Notes: generated from the sequence alone by a model not told the origin. 64,000 bases of DNA from CAZJHX01 sp964545715 (GCA_964545715.1 CAZJHX010000030.1:1-64000); one strand, 5' to 3'. Counted from the stretch's first letter, positions 1 to 10,407 are shown. Made by a program: numbers and translations.

Positions 1-27
1 GTAAGCTGCTGATGTCTTTGAAGTTCG

Positions 28-3000
28 ATGTCGTTCCAACGGATCTGCACCCATCTGACGTTCACCGGCGTGGCGCCGGGGGCGTCTTTGGCCGCCGGTA
101 AAGTGCTCAACGCTGCGGGATCTGGCAGCGACTCCGATATCGTCGCCGGCATCGAGTGGTGCACGTCGACGGTGGGCGCCCACGTGGTCAACATGAGCCT
201 GGGCGGCGCCACGCAATGGCCCGGCACGTGCGATTGGGACGCGATTTCGCAGGCGGTCAACGCGTCGACAGCGCTGGGCGTGACCCACGCGGTCGCGTCC
301 GGCAACGATGGCGCGATCCACGGCATCGGCTCCCCGGCCTGTGCGCGCCGAGCGATCGCGGTGGGCGCGGTCTACGACACGAACTTGTCCAGCGCCAGTT
401 GGTGCGCCAACGCGGATTGCTCAGAGATTTTGTGCACCGACACCAACACGCAGCCGGACACGATGGTGTGCTTCTCCAACGGCAGCCCGCGTCTGAACAT
501 TGTGGCGCCGGGGTCCGTGATCACCTCGGCGTCGGCGTTCAGTAGCACGTTTGTGACGTCCAGCGGCACGTCGATGGCGACACCGCACGTGGCGGGCCTC
601 ATCGCGCGCCTGCTCGGTGAGCGGCCGGAGCTTCAGCCTAACGACGTGGCAGCGTTCTTGGCGCGAAACTCCGACGATCTGGAGCTGCCTGGCTTCGACG
701 ATCGGGCCGGTCACGGGCGGATCAACTCGCTGGCGACGGTCTCGGACCTGACGGTCGTGCGCTGCACCACGGCGACACAATGCGATGACGGCGACCCGTG
801 CACGGTCGACGGCTGCTTCGCGCAGTACTGCACACACCTGCCTTTGTGCGACGACGGGGATGCCTGCACCCACGATACTTGCGATGCGGGCGCCTGCGAC
901 AACTCCCCGCTGGACCTGGATGACGGATCGGCGTGCACGACGGACACTTGCGACACGTGCTTCGGGCCTGTCCACGCGGCGACAGCGCCGGGGTGCAACC
1001 CGACCTGCAGTACGGCGATCGAGGCGGCGGTCGGTACGACGATCACCGGCGACACGACCGGGGCCACGGCCGACTACGACACGCTGTGCTCGGGCTGGAA
1101 CCAGCCGGGCGCGGATGTGGTCTATCGCGTGCACCTGCGTCCGGAGCAGGCGGTCACCTTTCGCCTGACCCCGACGGCCCAGTGGGACGCCGGCTTCCAC
1201 ATCTTTATGGATGACGGCTCGGGCAGCGACTGCGATCCCGACCGCTGCGTCGGCGGTGCGGACAGCTTCCCGGCCGGGCAGCCCGAGGAGCTGTTGAACC
1301 TGCGCGTGCCGGTGGCGGCTGACTACTATGTAGTCGTCGATGCGTTCAACGCGGGCGACGCCGGTCCCTTCACCCTGGAGATGCTCATGGTGTGCGACCC
1401 CGACGACGAGGGCCGCCCATGTGACGACGCCAGCGCATGCACCTTCAACGATCGCTGCCAGGCGGGTGTTTGCATCGGGGACACGCAGCCCCAGTGCGAT
1501 GACGACAATCTGTGTACCACCGACACGTTTGAGAACGACGCGTGCGTCAACACGCCGGTCGACTGCACCGGGCTGGACTCCGCCTGCACCCAGGGCGTGT
1601 GCAACACGGGCACCGGCGCGTGCGAGGCGCTGCCGGCGGCGGAGGGTGCCGAGTGCGACGACGGCGACTCGTGCACGGACGGATCCACCTGCCAGGCGGG
1701 CAGCTGCACCGGGGGCGTCGACAACTGTGACGACGTGCTCCACTTCTCCTTCAAAGCGACGACGCTGTCGCTGTTCGGCTTGTCGGCTCCGGCGACCGAT
1801 GAGGATGTCGTCACCTATGACGGCGCTACATACAGCTTGTCGGTGGACGGGTCCGACATCGGTATCCCAGCTGGCGCGGACGTGGATGCGCTGGCGATTC
1901 TGCCTAACGGCGACATGCTGCTTTCCTTTCAGAACGAGACCATTATTCCGGGTCTGATCGGCGGCCCAAACGGGGATGTGGTCGACGACTCGGACCTGGT
2001 CACGCTCGCTGCGACGCAGCTGGGTGAGACGACGGCCGGTACGGTCTCGTTCTACTTCGACGGCAGCGACGTCAGCCTGACGGCAAACGGTGAAGACATC
2101 GACGCGGTGGCCGTACTTGATGACGGCGACCTGCTGATCTCGACCGTGGGCAACCCGGGTGTGGGGGTCAGCGGGGCACGCGACGAGGATCTGCTGCGGT
2201 TCACCCCGACGGCGCTGGGCGCCAACACCGCCGGCTCCTGGGCTATGTATTTTGATGGCAGCGATGTCGGCCTCACGGTCAACGCCGAGGATGTGGACTC
2301 GGTCACGATCCTCCCCGGCGGAGACCTGCTTTTGTCGACCAATAACACCTTCGTGGTCCCGGGCTTGACCGGCGAAGACGAGGACGCCATCCGCTTCACC
2401 CCGACGAGCCTTGGCGGCAACACGGCGGGTACGTTCACCATGTACTTTGACGGCAGCGCCAACGGCTTCACCCAGGACATGGGCGGTCTCGACGTCTCGC
2501 CGCTGCCGACGCCGGGCTGCGACACAGACGCCGAGTGCGACGACTTTGACCCGTGCAACGGCGACGAGACCTGCGACGCCGGCGCCTGCGTTGCGGGTAC
2601 CCCGCTGGACTGTGATGACCAGAACCCCTGCACCACCAACACCTGTAGCTCCACCGACGGCTGCGAGACGGCGCCGGTCGTCGACGACACCCCGTGTGCC
2701 GACGCGGATCTCTGCGATGGCACCGAGACCTGCCAGGCAGGCGTCTGCACCGCCGGTACGCCGCTTACGTGCAACGACTCCAACCCATGCACCGACGACG
2801 CCTGCGATCCGGCGACGGGCTGCACCGCACCCAACTCCGCCGACGACACCCCGTGCCCCGACGCCGACGTCTGCAATGGCGACGAGACCTGCCAGGGCGG
2901 CACCTGCACGGCCGGCACACCGCTGACCTGCCCGAACCCCGACGCCTGCCATGTCGCGACCTGCGACTCCGTGAACGGCTGTGAGGTCTCGGACGCCCCG

Positions 3001-3060
3001 AACGGCACCGCTTGCCCGGACGGCGATCTGTGCAACGGTGACGAGACCTGCCAGGGGGGG
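28..3060 (+). CDS. Subtilisin-like (S8) Cys-repeat exoprotein, 5' part
   Basis: First part of a very large secreted protein, cut by the window start and by a frameshift near 3054-3060. Residues ~15-235 form the back half of a subtilase: GVAPGASLAAG, VNMSLGG, ASGNDG, and the catalytic-serine motif GTSMATPHVAG at 568-600. The Asp and His of the triad (DTG, HGTH) are not encoded in any frame of bases 1-80, so the 5' end is lost, rearranged or badly assembled. Next come Cys-rich CDDGDxCT units, a beta-sandwich resembling the bacterial pre-peptidase C-terminal domain (~1000-1385), more Cys units, then three copies of a YFDGSDVxLT...EDxDA...GDLLLS repeat (~1735-2500) and further Cys units of ~46 residues. 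Likely an exported surface or secreted protease/adhesin. The ATG at 28 is simply the first in frame after stops at 10 and 19, not a convincing start. Confidence 0.75.
3054..3060 (+). other. G7 homopolymer frameshift
   Basis: Seven G follow CCA where sister repeats read CAGGGCGGC or CAGGGGGGC. One extra G moves the Cys-repeat frame from frame 1 to frame 2. Reading six G instead restores Gln-Gly-Gly-Thr-Cys and joins the two halves into one ~2400-residue protein. A sequencing or assembly indel is the simplest explanation; a slippage (phase-variable) tract is possible. Confidence 0.8.
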
Positions 3061-6000
3061 CACGTGCACCGCCGGCACGCCGCTGACCTGCCCAAGCACG
3101 GGTCCATGCAATACCGGAAGCTGCGATGCGACGACCGGGTGCGGTGTGACGGACGTGGCCGACGGAACGGCGTGCGCGGACGGCGACGTGTGCAACGGTG
3201 ACGAGACCTGCCAAAGCGGCAGCTGCACTGCCGGCGCGGCGCTGAACTGCCCGAGCACCGGCCCGTGCAACACCGGAAGCTGCGATGCGACGACCGGCTG
3301 TGGCGTGACGAATGTCGCTGACGGCACGGCATGCGCCGACGGTGATCTGTGCAATGGCGACGAGACCTGCCAGGGCGGCAGCTGCGCCGCGGGCGTGGCG
3401 CTGACCTGCCCGAGCACGGGCCCATGCAACACCGGAAGCTGCGATGCCACGACCGGGTGCGGGGTGACCGACGTTGCCGACGGCACGGCGTGTGCCGACG
3501 GCGACGTGTGCAACGGCGACGAGACCTGCCAAAGCGGCAGCTGTTCGGCTGGGACGCCGTTGAGCTGCCCGAGCACCGGCCCGTGCAACACCGGAAGCTG
3601 CGATGCGACGACCGGCTGTGGCGTGACGAATGTCGCTGACGGCACGGCATGCGCCGACGGTGATCTGTGCAATGGCGACGAGACCTGCCAGGGCGGTTCG
3701 TGTACGTCCGGGGCGGCGTTGAATTGTCCGGACGACGGGCCGTGCAAGGTCGGCAGCTGCGATGCCCAGAATGGGTGCGGGCTGGAGAACGTAGCGGACG
3801 GGACCGGATGCGCGGACGGCGACGTATGCAACGGGGCCGAGACCTGTCAGGGGGGCTCCTGCGTCGCCGGGCAGGCGTTGGATTGTCAGGGGAGCGCGCC
3901 CTGCAACGTGGGCACGTGTGACGCAGTGGCCGGGTGCGGCGTGGCGGATGCACCGGACGGGACGGCGTGCGCGGACGGTGATGTCTGCAACGGCGCCGAG
4001 ACCTGCCAGGGTGGGGCTTGCCAGGCCGGTGACGCGCTCAACTGTCCCGGCAACGGGCCATGTACGACAGGTAGCTGCGACGCGCAGAACGGGTGCGGGG
4101 TGGAGAACGTCGCGGACGGTACGGCGTGCCCGGACGGCGATCTGTGCAACGGCGACGAGACGTGCACCGGTGGGGTCTGCGAGGCAGGGAGCGCGCCGAC
4201 CTGCACCAGCTCGGACCCGTGCCAGGTGGCGGTCTGCGACGCTGCTTTGGGGTGTGGGCTCTCCGATGCGCCGGACGGCACGGCGTGCGCGGATGGCGAT
4301 CTCTGCAACGGCGACGAGACCTGCGATGCCGGGCACTGCCACGCCGGGACGCCGCTGACTTGTACCGGGACCGGACCGTGCAACACCGGAACCTGCGACG
4401 CCGCGAGCGGATGCGGTGTGGCCGACGTGCCCGACGGCACCAGCTGTGCGGACAGCGACGTCTGCAACGGTGACGAGACGTGCCAGGGAGGCGATTGCAC
4501 GGGTGGCACCCCGCTGGAGTGCACCGACAACGATCCGTGCACCAGCAACACATGTGACCCGACCGGCGGGTGCCAGACCGGGGCCGCGCCCGACGGCACC
4601 GCATGCGGGGATGGCAATGTGTGCAACGGCGCCGAGACCTGCCAGGGCGGCGACTGCCACACAGGCACGCCGCTGGTCTGTGGGGACACCAACCCGTGCA
4701 CTGCGGACGGGTGCGACCCCACAAGCGGGTGTACGACCGGGCCCGTGCCCGACGGGACGAGCTGCGCTGACGCCGACGTGTGCGACGGCGAGGAGACCTG
4801 CCAGAGCGGCACGTGCTCGGCCGGCGCGCCCCTGGTGTGCACCGACACGGATCCGTGCACCACCAACAGCTGCGACCAGGCGACGGGTTGTGAGTCGGCG
4901 CCGGCGCCCGACGGGACCGCATGTGCCGATGGAGACGCGTGCAACGGCGACGAGACCTGCCAGAGCGGCACCTGCGCACCCGGCGTGGGCCCGGATTGTG
5001 ACGACCAGGACCCGTGTACCGCCGACGCGTGCGATCCCTCGATCGGCTGCACGACGCCGCCTGCGGTCGACGGGACGAGCTGCGCTGACGCCGACGTGTG
5101 CAACGGCGCCGAGACCTGTCAAAGCGGCGTCTGCGAGTCAGGAGCGCCGCTGGACTGTGGCGACTCGAACCCCTGCTCGGCCAACACATGCGACGCGATC
5201 GGCGGGTGTCAGGCCGGGTCGGTTGCGGACGGCACGCCGTGTCCGGACGGCGATGTGTGTAACGGCGCGGAGACCTGTCAGTCGGGGGCTTGCTCATCCG
5301 GGGCTGCGCTGGTGTGCAACGACGGCAACCCGTGCACAGCGGACGCGTGCGATCCCACCGACGGGTGTACTACGCCGCCTGTCGCGGACGGCACCGACTG
5401 CGCGGACGGCAATGTGTGCGACGGCGCGGAGACCTGTCAGTCGGGGACTTGCTCGGCGGGCGCGCCGCTGGATTGCACCGACACGAACCCATGCACCACT
5501 ACCAGCTGCGACGTCACCGATGGGTGCCTCACCGTGAACTTGCAGGACGGCACGGGGTGCGCCGACGGCGACGTGTGCAACGGCGACGAGACGTGTCAGT
5601 CGGGCGACTGCGCTGCGGGGGCCGCCCTGGTGTGCAACGACGGCGATCCCTGCACCGATGATGGGTGCGATGCGACAGACGGCTGCACGACTCCGCCCGC
5701 TCCGGACGGTACCGGCTGCGGCGATGGTGACGCCTGCAACGGCCCCGAGGCCTGCGTAGGCGGGCAGTGCGCCTCCGGCAACCCGCTGGACTGCGACGAC
5801 GACGACGTGTGCACCATCGACTTCTGCGACGCCGACGACGGCTGCACCTACGCGCCCGCGGCAGACGACACGCCATGCGTCGACGGTGACGTCTGCAACG
5901 GCGACGAGCACTGCGTGTCCGGTGAATGCGCGACTGGGACGCCTCCGGTGTGCGACGACGGCAACGTCTGCACCGCCGATCTCTGCGACGCGCAGACCGG

Positions 6001-7261
6001 GTGCGACAACTTTGCCGTGGGCGGTGACTGCTCGGACGGCGACGAGTGCAACGGGCTGGAGAACTGCTTCGACGGTGAGTGCACCGCCGGTACCCCGCTG
6101 GTGTGCGACGACGGCAACGTCTGCACCGCGGACTCCTGCCACGCGGACCACGGGTGCGAGACCACACCGCTGGTGGACGGGACCTCTTGCGCCGACGATG
6201 ACGTCTGCAACGGGGCCGAGATCTGCCAGGGCGCGACCTGCACGTCGGGCGCATCGCTGCAGTGCGAGGACGGCAACGACTGCACGTTGGACAGCTGCGA
6301 CGCTGTTGCCGGCTGCCAGACCGAGCTCGCCCCCGACGGCGCGCTGTGCGACGACCTGGACGCATGCACCACCGGGGACCACTGCGACGGCGCCGGCGTC
6401 TGCCAACACGACGACAACAGCTGCTCGGGGCCCGCGCTCGATGCGATGGTCCTGCAGAGCGGAGCCGGCTACACCGAGGTGGTGCTGCCGCACACCTACT
6501 CCGAGATGGTCGTGGTGTGCGGCGCCAACTACGGCGCGGGAGCGGTGCCGGCCGTTGTGCGCGTGCGCAACGCCGTGGCCGACTCGTTCGAGTTTGCCGT
6601 CATGGCGGCGGATAAGTCGGATGCCACCATCGAAGGCGTCAGCGTCCATTGCGTCGTCGTGGAAGCCGGGGTGTACACCGCCGGCGTGCACGGGGTGACC
6701 ATGGAGGCCGTCAGGTTTACGTCCACCACGACCGACCGCAAGGGCCTGTGGAGCGCTCAGGCACGGACGTACGCTAACAGCTACGCCAAACCGGCGGTGG
6801 TCGGCCAGGTCATGTCCGACAACGATCCGCGCTGGTCCGTCTTCTGGGCCCGCGGCAACCACCGGAAGAATCCGCCGACCGCCGGCGTGCTGCGCGCGGG
6901 CAAGCATGTGGGTGAGGACTCCCGCAAGACCCGCGCTGACGAGCTGATCGGATACATCGTCATCGAGTCCGGCTTCGGCGCGCTGGGCGGGCACACCATC
7001 TCCGCGGGCCTCGGCGCCGATACCATCCGGGGCTACCACAACGCGCCGCCGTTCAACTACGCGATCGCCACCTCAGCGCCCCCGATCGCAGCTGTCGTCA
7101 GCGCGGCGGCGATGGACGGTGGAAACGGTGGCTGGCCCATCCTGTTCGGGGACCCGGCGGTCACGAGCAGTCAGTTGGGCCTGGCCTATGAAGAGGACAC
7201 CGCCAAGGACGCCGAGCGCAAGCACGTGACCGAGCAGGCCGCCTACCTCGTCGTCCAGTAG
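3056..7261 (+). CDS. Cys-repeat exoprotein, 3' part of the same gene
   Basis: Continuation of the subtilase-containing gene after the G7 frameshift. It carries ~24 tandem Cys-rich units of ~45 residues of the form DGTxCADGDVCNGDETCQxGxCxxGxPLxCxDxxPCTxxxCDxxxGC. These resemble the Dictyostelium-type CTDC repeats common in myxobacterial surface proteins; the regular Cys spacing implies a disulfide-rich rod. The last ~270 residues (from ~6430) are a Cys-poor globular domain starting ALDAMVLQSGAGYTEVVLPH, with a jelly-roll-like beta pattern; I do not recognise the family. At the DNA level several units near 3100-3700 are almost identical (for example 3240-3370 against 3560-3690), showing recent duplication and a region prone to assembly error. 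The stop at 7261 is followed at once by the end of a convergent gene. Confidence 0.8.
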   Translation, partial: GGTCTAGTPLTCPSTGPCNTGSCDATTGCGVTDVADGTACADGDVCNGDETCQSGSCTAGAALNCPSTGPCNTGSCDATTGCGVTNVADGTACADGDLCNGDETCQGGSCAAGVALTCPSTGPCNTGSCDATTGCGVTDVADGTACADGDVCNGDETCQSGSCSAGTPLSCPSTGPCNTGSCDATTGCGVTNVADGTACADGDLCNGDETCQGGSCTSGAALNCPDDGPCKVGSCDAQNGCGLENVADGTGCADGDVCNGAETCQGGSCVAGQALDCQGSAPCNVGTCDAVAGCGVADAPDGTACADGDVCNGAETCQGGACQAGDALNCPGNGPCTTGSCDAQNGCGVENVADGTACPDGDLCNGDETCTGGVCEAGSAPTCTSSDPCQVAVCDAALGCGLSDAPDGTACADGDLCNGDETCDAGHCHAGTPLTCTGTGPCNTGTCDAASGCGVADVPDGTSCADSDVCNGDETCQGGDCTGGTPLECTDNDPCTSNTCDPTGGCQTGAAPDGTACGDGNVCNGAETCQGGDCHTGTPLVCGDTNPCTADGCDPTSGCTTGPVPDGTSCADADVCDGEETCQSGTCSAGAPLVCTDTDPCTTNSCDQATGCESAPAPDGTACADGDACNGDETCQSGTCAPGVGPDCDDQDPCTADACDPSIGCTTPPAVDGTSCADADVCNGAETCQSGVCESGAPLDCGDSNPCSANTCDAIGGCQAGSVADGTPCPDGDVCNGAETCQSGACSSGAALVCNDGNPCTADACDPTDGCTTPPVADGTDCADGNVCDGAETCQSGTCSAGAPLDCTDTNPCTTTSCDVTDGCLTVNLQDGTGCADGDVCNGDETCQSGDCAAGAALVCNDGDPCTDDGCDATDGCTTPPAPDGTGCGDGDACNGPEACVGGQCASGNPLDCDDDDVCTIDFCDADDGCTYAPAADDTPCVDGDVCNGDEHCVSGECATGTPPVCDDGNVCTADLCDAQTGCDNFAVGGDCSDGDECNGLENCFDGECTAGTPLVCDDGNVCTADSCHADHGCETTPLVDGTSCADDDVCNGAEICQGATCTSGASLQCEDGNDCTLDSCDAVAGCQTELAPDGALCDDLDACTTGDHCDGAGVCQHDDNSCSGPALDAMVLQSGAGYTEVVLPHTYSEMVVVCGANYGAGAVPAVVRVRNAVADSFEFAVMAADKSDATIEGVSVHCVVVEAGVYTAGVHGVTMEAVRFTSTTTDRKGLWSAQARTYANSYAKPAVVGQVMSDNDPRWSVFWARGNHRKNPPTAGVLRAGKHVGEDSRKTRADELIGYIVIESGFGALGGHTISAGLGADTIRGYHNAPPFNYAIATSAPPIAAVVSAAAMDGGNGGWPILFGDPAVTSSQLGLAYEEDTAKDAERKHVTEQAAYLVVQ

Positions 7262-7264
7262 CGT

Positions 7265-8242
7265 TCAGCGCGCCAGCCTGACCGAATAGACCGGCGGAAA
7301 GTTGTGGCCCACGCAGCCCCAGGTGGCGCCGTCGTCCGTCGACACGTACACGTTTCCCGTCGTGGTCCCCATCGCCATGACGCCCGTCGCGATCCGGTCG
7401 AATGCGTGTCGATAGACCAGGTCGTATGCGTTCTGTTGGGGCAGTCCGGCGCTGGTCGAGGTCCAGGTGGCGCCGCCGTCCGTGGTCTTGAAGACCTGCA
7501 ACGCGCCGTCGGGCACCATCCGTACCTCGTCGCTGATGGCCGGGACCACCCACGCCGTGTCGGGGTCGGTGTCATGCGCCACCACCGGAAAGCCGAAGTA
7601 GACCTGCCCGGGCGCGCTGATCTCCTGCCAGGTCTTGGCGCCGTCGGTGCTGCGATAGACGCCGCAGTGGTTCTGCTGCCAGAGCGTGTCCGGGTGCGCT
7701 GGGCACAGCGTCACCAGGTGCGGGTCCTGTCCGACCTCCGCTTCAGGATCCGGGAGAAAGTTGGCTTTCAAGCCGCGGTTGCGGGGCGCCCAGGATTCGC
7801 CGCCGTCGGTCGTCTCGAAGACGCCGCCGCACGAGACGCCCACCAGCACGCGCCGGCTGTCGCGCGGGTCCACCACCACGCTGTGGATGCCCGCCGTGTC
7901 TCGCCCGCCTCCGAACCACTGCTCACGTGACGGGTGGTCCCACAGCCCTGTCACCAGCGACCACTGCTTACCGCCGTCGTCGCTGGCGAACAGACCGCCC
8001 GGATTCGTCCCCGCGTACAGCCGATTCGGCTGGTCGGCGCCGCCCGCTGCCACGACCCAGATCGACTCCAGCGACGCCGCCTTGTCCCCCGTCGTTGCCC
8101 CGTCGGGGTACTTGGGAGCGGTCACCTCATCCCAGGTCTCGCCCCCGTCCGTGGAGCGTTGCAGCTTGGGCCCCCAGTGGCCGTGCTCCAGCGCCGCCCA
8201 GAACGTACCGGTCCGGGCGTCCTCAAAGGCGTAAGAATGTCC
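7265..8242 (-). pseudogene. BNR/VPS10-like beta-propeller protein, 5'-truncated
   Basis: About 320 residues of a sialidase/VPS10-type propeller with repeated Asp-box signatures: STDGGETW, SDDGGKQW, TTDGGESW, STDGAKTW, TTDGGATW, STDDGATW. The family (WD40/YVTN/BNR-like glycoside-hydrolase-fold proteins of ~370 residues) normally begins ~40 residues earlier. Here the match starts abruptly at GHSYAFEDARTGTFWAALEHG, and upstream sequence in this frame is the out-of-frame shadow of another gene. The start is therefore missing, and the gene is a remnant created at the junction at 8231-8242. Such proteins are usually cytosolic or secreted and functionally uncharacterised. No usable in-frame start belonging to the family is visible; the ATG at 8317 lies inside the neighbouring gene. 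Confidence 0.65.
8231..8242. other. Deletion or misassembly junction between two gene fragments
   Basis: On the minus strand, GGACATTCTTAC reads as the end of ...ADIL of the EEP gene in one frame and as GHSY of the BNR gene in another. Both reading frames look native up to this point, so GGACATTCT is a plausible microhomology at which the EEP 3' end and the BNR 5' end were removed. There are no Ns here. Confidence 0.55.
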
Positions 8243-8502
8243 GCGCGTTGCAGCTGTGGGTCGGTGCGAAGCAGCTGGATGATGCCCTGCAGCTTGGCGC
8301 CGCGCTCGATGTTCCACGCCACCACGCGCACGCTGTCACCCGGCGTCGTGGCGGCGGCTTCACCGGGTTTGCCGCGCTCGCACAAGGTGGTGAGCGCATC
8401 GATCCGCTCGCGGAGAGTCGCGTAGATCTCAGAGCCGGCTAGTTGTTTTCTGTGCCGGATCGCGGCCAGCGCGGCCCGTTCGTCGGCGGAGAGCGGGATC
8501 AA
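8234..8502 (-). pseudogene. Endonuclease/exonuclease/phosphatase family, N-terminal fragment
   Basis: The N-terminal ~90 residues contain VRVVAWNIERG, the first conserved motif (metal-binding Asn) of the EEP metallohydrolase superfamily, followed by GIIQLLRTDPQLQRADIL. The family then continues to a catalytic Glu (typically LLTE-D), but here the sequence switches at ADIL into the downstream BNR gene. About 250 residues are missing, including the catalytic Asp and His, so the fragment should be inactive. The ATG at 8502 overlaps the stop of the acyl-AMP ligase gene as ATGA, so the pair was translationally coupled. EEP enzymes include sphingomyelinase-type phosphodiesterases, which is suggestive beside a sphingoid-like cluster, but the fragment is too short to say. 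Confidence 0.6.
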
Positions 8503-10328
8503 CCCTGGGGCGGGTTGCGGCGCGTCGCAGCGCGAATGCGGTGACGCACGCGACTGACGGTGGACTTGGTGATGTGCTTGGCCAGCGTCAGCGTCTGGCC
8601 CCGCGACCCGAGCGTGCGCACGCCCTGACCGCCCAGCGTGCCGCCCAGATATTGCTCACGGGCTTTGCCGCGCTGCAGCTTGCCGCTCGTCGTCTTGGGC
8701 AGCGTCCCCGGGCCCGCGAGCTGTACGTCGGCCGGGCTGAGGAACAGCTCGTCGCGCACCGCTTTCTTCACGACGTCGATCAGCTTGTTGCGGTCGTACT
8801 CGCGCTTGGCCTCGGCCACCACGACAAGCTCCTCGGTGCGGCTGCCGGGACGCGAGAACGCGATGACGTTGCCCTTGCGGATGCCGTCGATGCTCTCCAC
8901 CACCCACTCGATGCTCTGCGGGTCGTAGTTGCGCCCGTTCAGGATGATCAGGTCTTTCTTGCGGCCGGTGACGAACACCTCGCCGTCTACGACATAGCCC
9001 AGATCGCCGGTGTGCAGCCCATCGTTGCGGTAGGCCTCGGCGGTGACCTGCGGGTTGCGCCAGTAGCCTTCGGCCACGCTCGGTCCGCGGAAGACCAGCT
9101 CGCCCACGTTGCGATCGGGCAGCTCGTTGCCCGCCTCGTCCAGCACGACCACCTGATGGTCCGCAAACGGCCAGCCGCAGCTGACGAAGTCCAGCGCGCC
9201 CCCGTCCATGTTGGTCGGGATGGCCTCGCCGACACCCTGATAGGTCTCGGCGTCCACGCGCTCGACGTGCATCTGGTCGCGCAGGGGCGCAAAGGTCATG
9301 GCCAGCGTCGCCTCCGCCATGCCGTACACCGGCATCATCGCCGTGCGCGGCAGCCCCGCCGGCGCGAAGTGGTCCAGAAACGCGTTGAGCGTCTCGGGGT
9401 TGTTGGGCTCAGCGCCGGCGCCCAGAACGCGCACGCCGGTCAAATCCAGCTCAGCGACCTTCTCCGCGGACGTGCGCTTGACCGCCAGTCCGTACGCAAA
9501 GTTGGGCGCAAACGTGATCGTGGCGTTGTGGCGGCTCATGGCCTGCATCCAGGTGGCCGGTCGCTTGATGAACGTCATCGTGGGCATGAAGACCGCCTCC
9601 AGACCGGCCGTCAGCGGCGCGATCACGAAGCCGATGAGGCCCATGTCGTGGTATAGCGGCAGCCAGCTCAGGCACTTATCGACTTTGTGATCGACCTCCA
9701 GCCCGTGGCGCATGATGGCAAAGCCGTTGGCGCCCAGGCTGCGGTGGCTGACGACGACGCCCTTGGGGGCCGCCGTGCTCCCCGATGTGAACTGCAGAAA
9801 CGCGATGTCGTCGGGCGTGACCGGCTCCGCCTCGATGTCCGGAGTGTCGCCGTGCAGCTTGTCGCAGGTGATCACGTCCTCGAGGCACTCCACGGTGTCG
9901 ACGAGGCTCCACAGGATGGGCTGGACCTTTTTGGTCGTCAGCAGCATCCGCGCGCCCGCCTCTTTCAGGATGCGCGCCGACGCCTCGATGTAGCTGTCCA
10001 GCTTGCCCATGCCCAGCGGCGGATAGAGCGGGACCGGGATGATCCCCACACACGCGGCGCCCAGAAAGGTCAGCACGAACTCGTCGCCGTCCGGCACGAC
10101 AAAGCCGAGACGATCACCCTTCTTCAGGCCCAGCCGCAGCAGGTGCTTGCCGCGTCGCCACGCCTCCGCGCGGAGCTTGGGGTATGACAGCTGCTGGTCC
10201 GTGCCGTCCGGCATGATGAATGTGACGCCGGCCCCCTCGCGCGGATTGAGCGTCGTGACCTGCTCCAGCGAGCGGGGGACTGTCCAGTCGGGATCATACT
10301 GAAGCGGATGTTGTGCGGCACAGATCAT
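8499..10328 (-). CDS. Fatty acyl-AMP ligase (FAAL) / acyl-ACP synthetase
   Basis: A 609-residue member of the ANL adenylating superfamily. It shows the P-loop FTSGSTAAPKGVVVSHRS, WLPLYHDMGLIGF, the YGMAEATLAM motif, the HTGDLGYV Asp, GRKKDLIILNGRNYDPQSIE and the C-terminal catalytic Lys in PKTTSGKLQRGKARE. The LPLYHDMGLIG and GRNYDPQSIE forms are typical of FAALs, which activate free fatty acids as acyl-adenylates and load them on an ACP for polyketide synthases rather than on CoA. It is divergent from the lipid operon (79-bp shared intergenic), which contains a free ACP and a type I PKS, so it most likely supplies the starter acyl-ACP. A basic tail of ~60 residues after the Lys is unusual. 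Start: ATG at 10328, with Met-Ile-Cys preceding the conserved core. Confidence 0.85.
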   Translation of the reverse strand: MICAAQHPLQYDPDWTVPRSLEQVTTLNPREGAGVTFIMPDGTDQQLSYPKLRAEAWRRGKHLLRLGLKKGDRLGFVVPDGDEFVLTFLGAACVGIIPVPLYPPLGMGKLDSYIEASARILKEAGARMLLTTKKVQPILWSLVDTVECLEDVITCDKLHGDTPDIEAEPVTPDDIAFLQFTSGSTAAPKGVVVSHRSLGANGFAIMRHGLEVDHKVDKCLSWLPLYHDMGLIGFVIAPLTAGLEAVFMPTMTFIKRPATWMQAMSRHNATITFAPNFAYGLAVKRTSAEKVAELDLTGVRVLGAGAEPNNPETLNAFLDHFAPAGLPRTAMMPVYGMAEATLAMTFAPLRDQMHVERVDAETYQGVGEAIPTNMDGGALDFVSCGWPFADHQVVVLDEAGNELPDRNVGELVFRGPSVAEGYWRNPQVTAEAYRNDGLHTGDLGYVVDGEVFVTGRKKDLIILNGRNYDPQSIEWVVESIDGIRKGNVIAFSRPGSRTEELVVVAEAKREYDRNKLIDVVKKAVRDELFLSPADVQLAGPGTLPKTTSGKLQRGKAREQYLGGTLGGQGVRTLGSRGQTLTLAKHITKSTVSRVRHRIRAATRRNPPQG

Positions 10329-10407
10329 AGTCGGGCTGCGTAACTCACTTGCCGCGCCGACGTCAAGATGCTACTCGCAGGCGATTGCCACAAGTAGGGG
10401 GTCGCGA
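10329..10407. promoter_or_regulatory. Divergent promoter region of the lipid cluster
   Basis: The 79 bp between the divergent FAAL and SDR starts must hold the promoters of both transcripts. A Shine-Dalgarno-like AGGGGG precedes the ATG at 10408. I see no clear sigma70 boxes or strong operator palindrome. Confidence 0.45.

Noticed and set aside
3054..3060. Programmed ribosomal frameshifting at G7
   Set aside because: No slippery heptamer or downstream structure typical of programmed shifts; removal of one G restores the exact repeat consensus, favouring an indel.
421..3831. Very long minus-strand open frame (over 1100 codons) opposite the Cys-repeat gene
   Set aside because: It mirrors the repeat periodicity of the + strand protein, has a biased Arg/Val/Pro composition and no recognisable domain; a GC-rich antisense shadow.
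3100..6400. Regularly spaced DNA repeats that might suggest a CRISPR array
   Set aside because: The periodicity (~135 bp) is codon-phased and encodes Cys-rich protein units; there are no short identical repeats with unique spacers and no cas genes.
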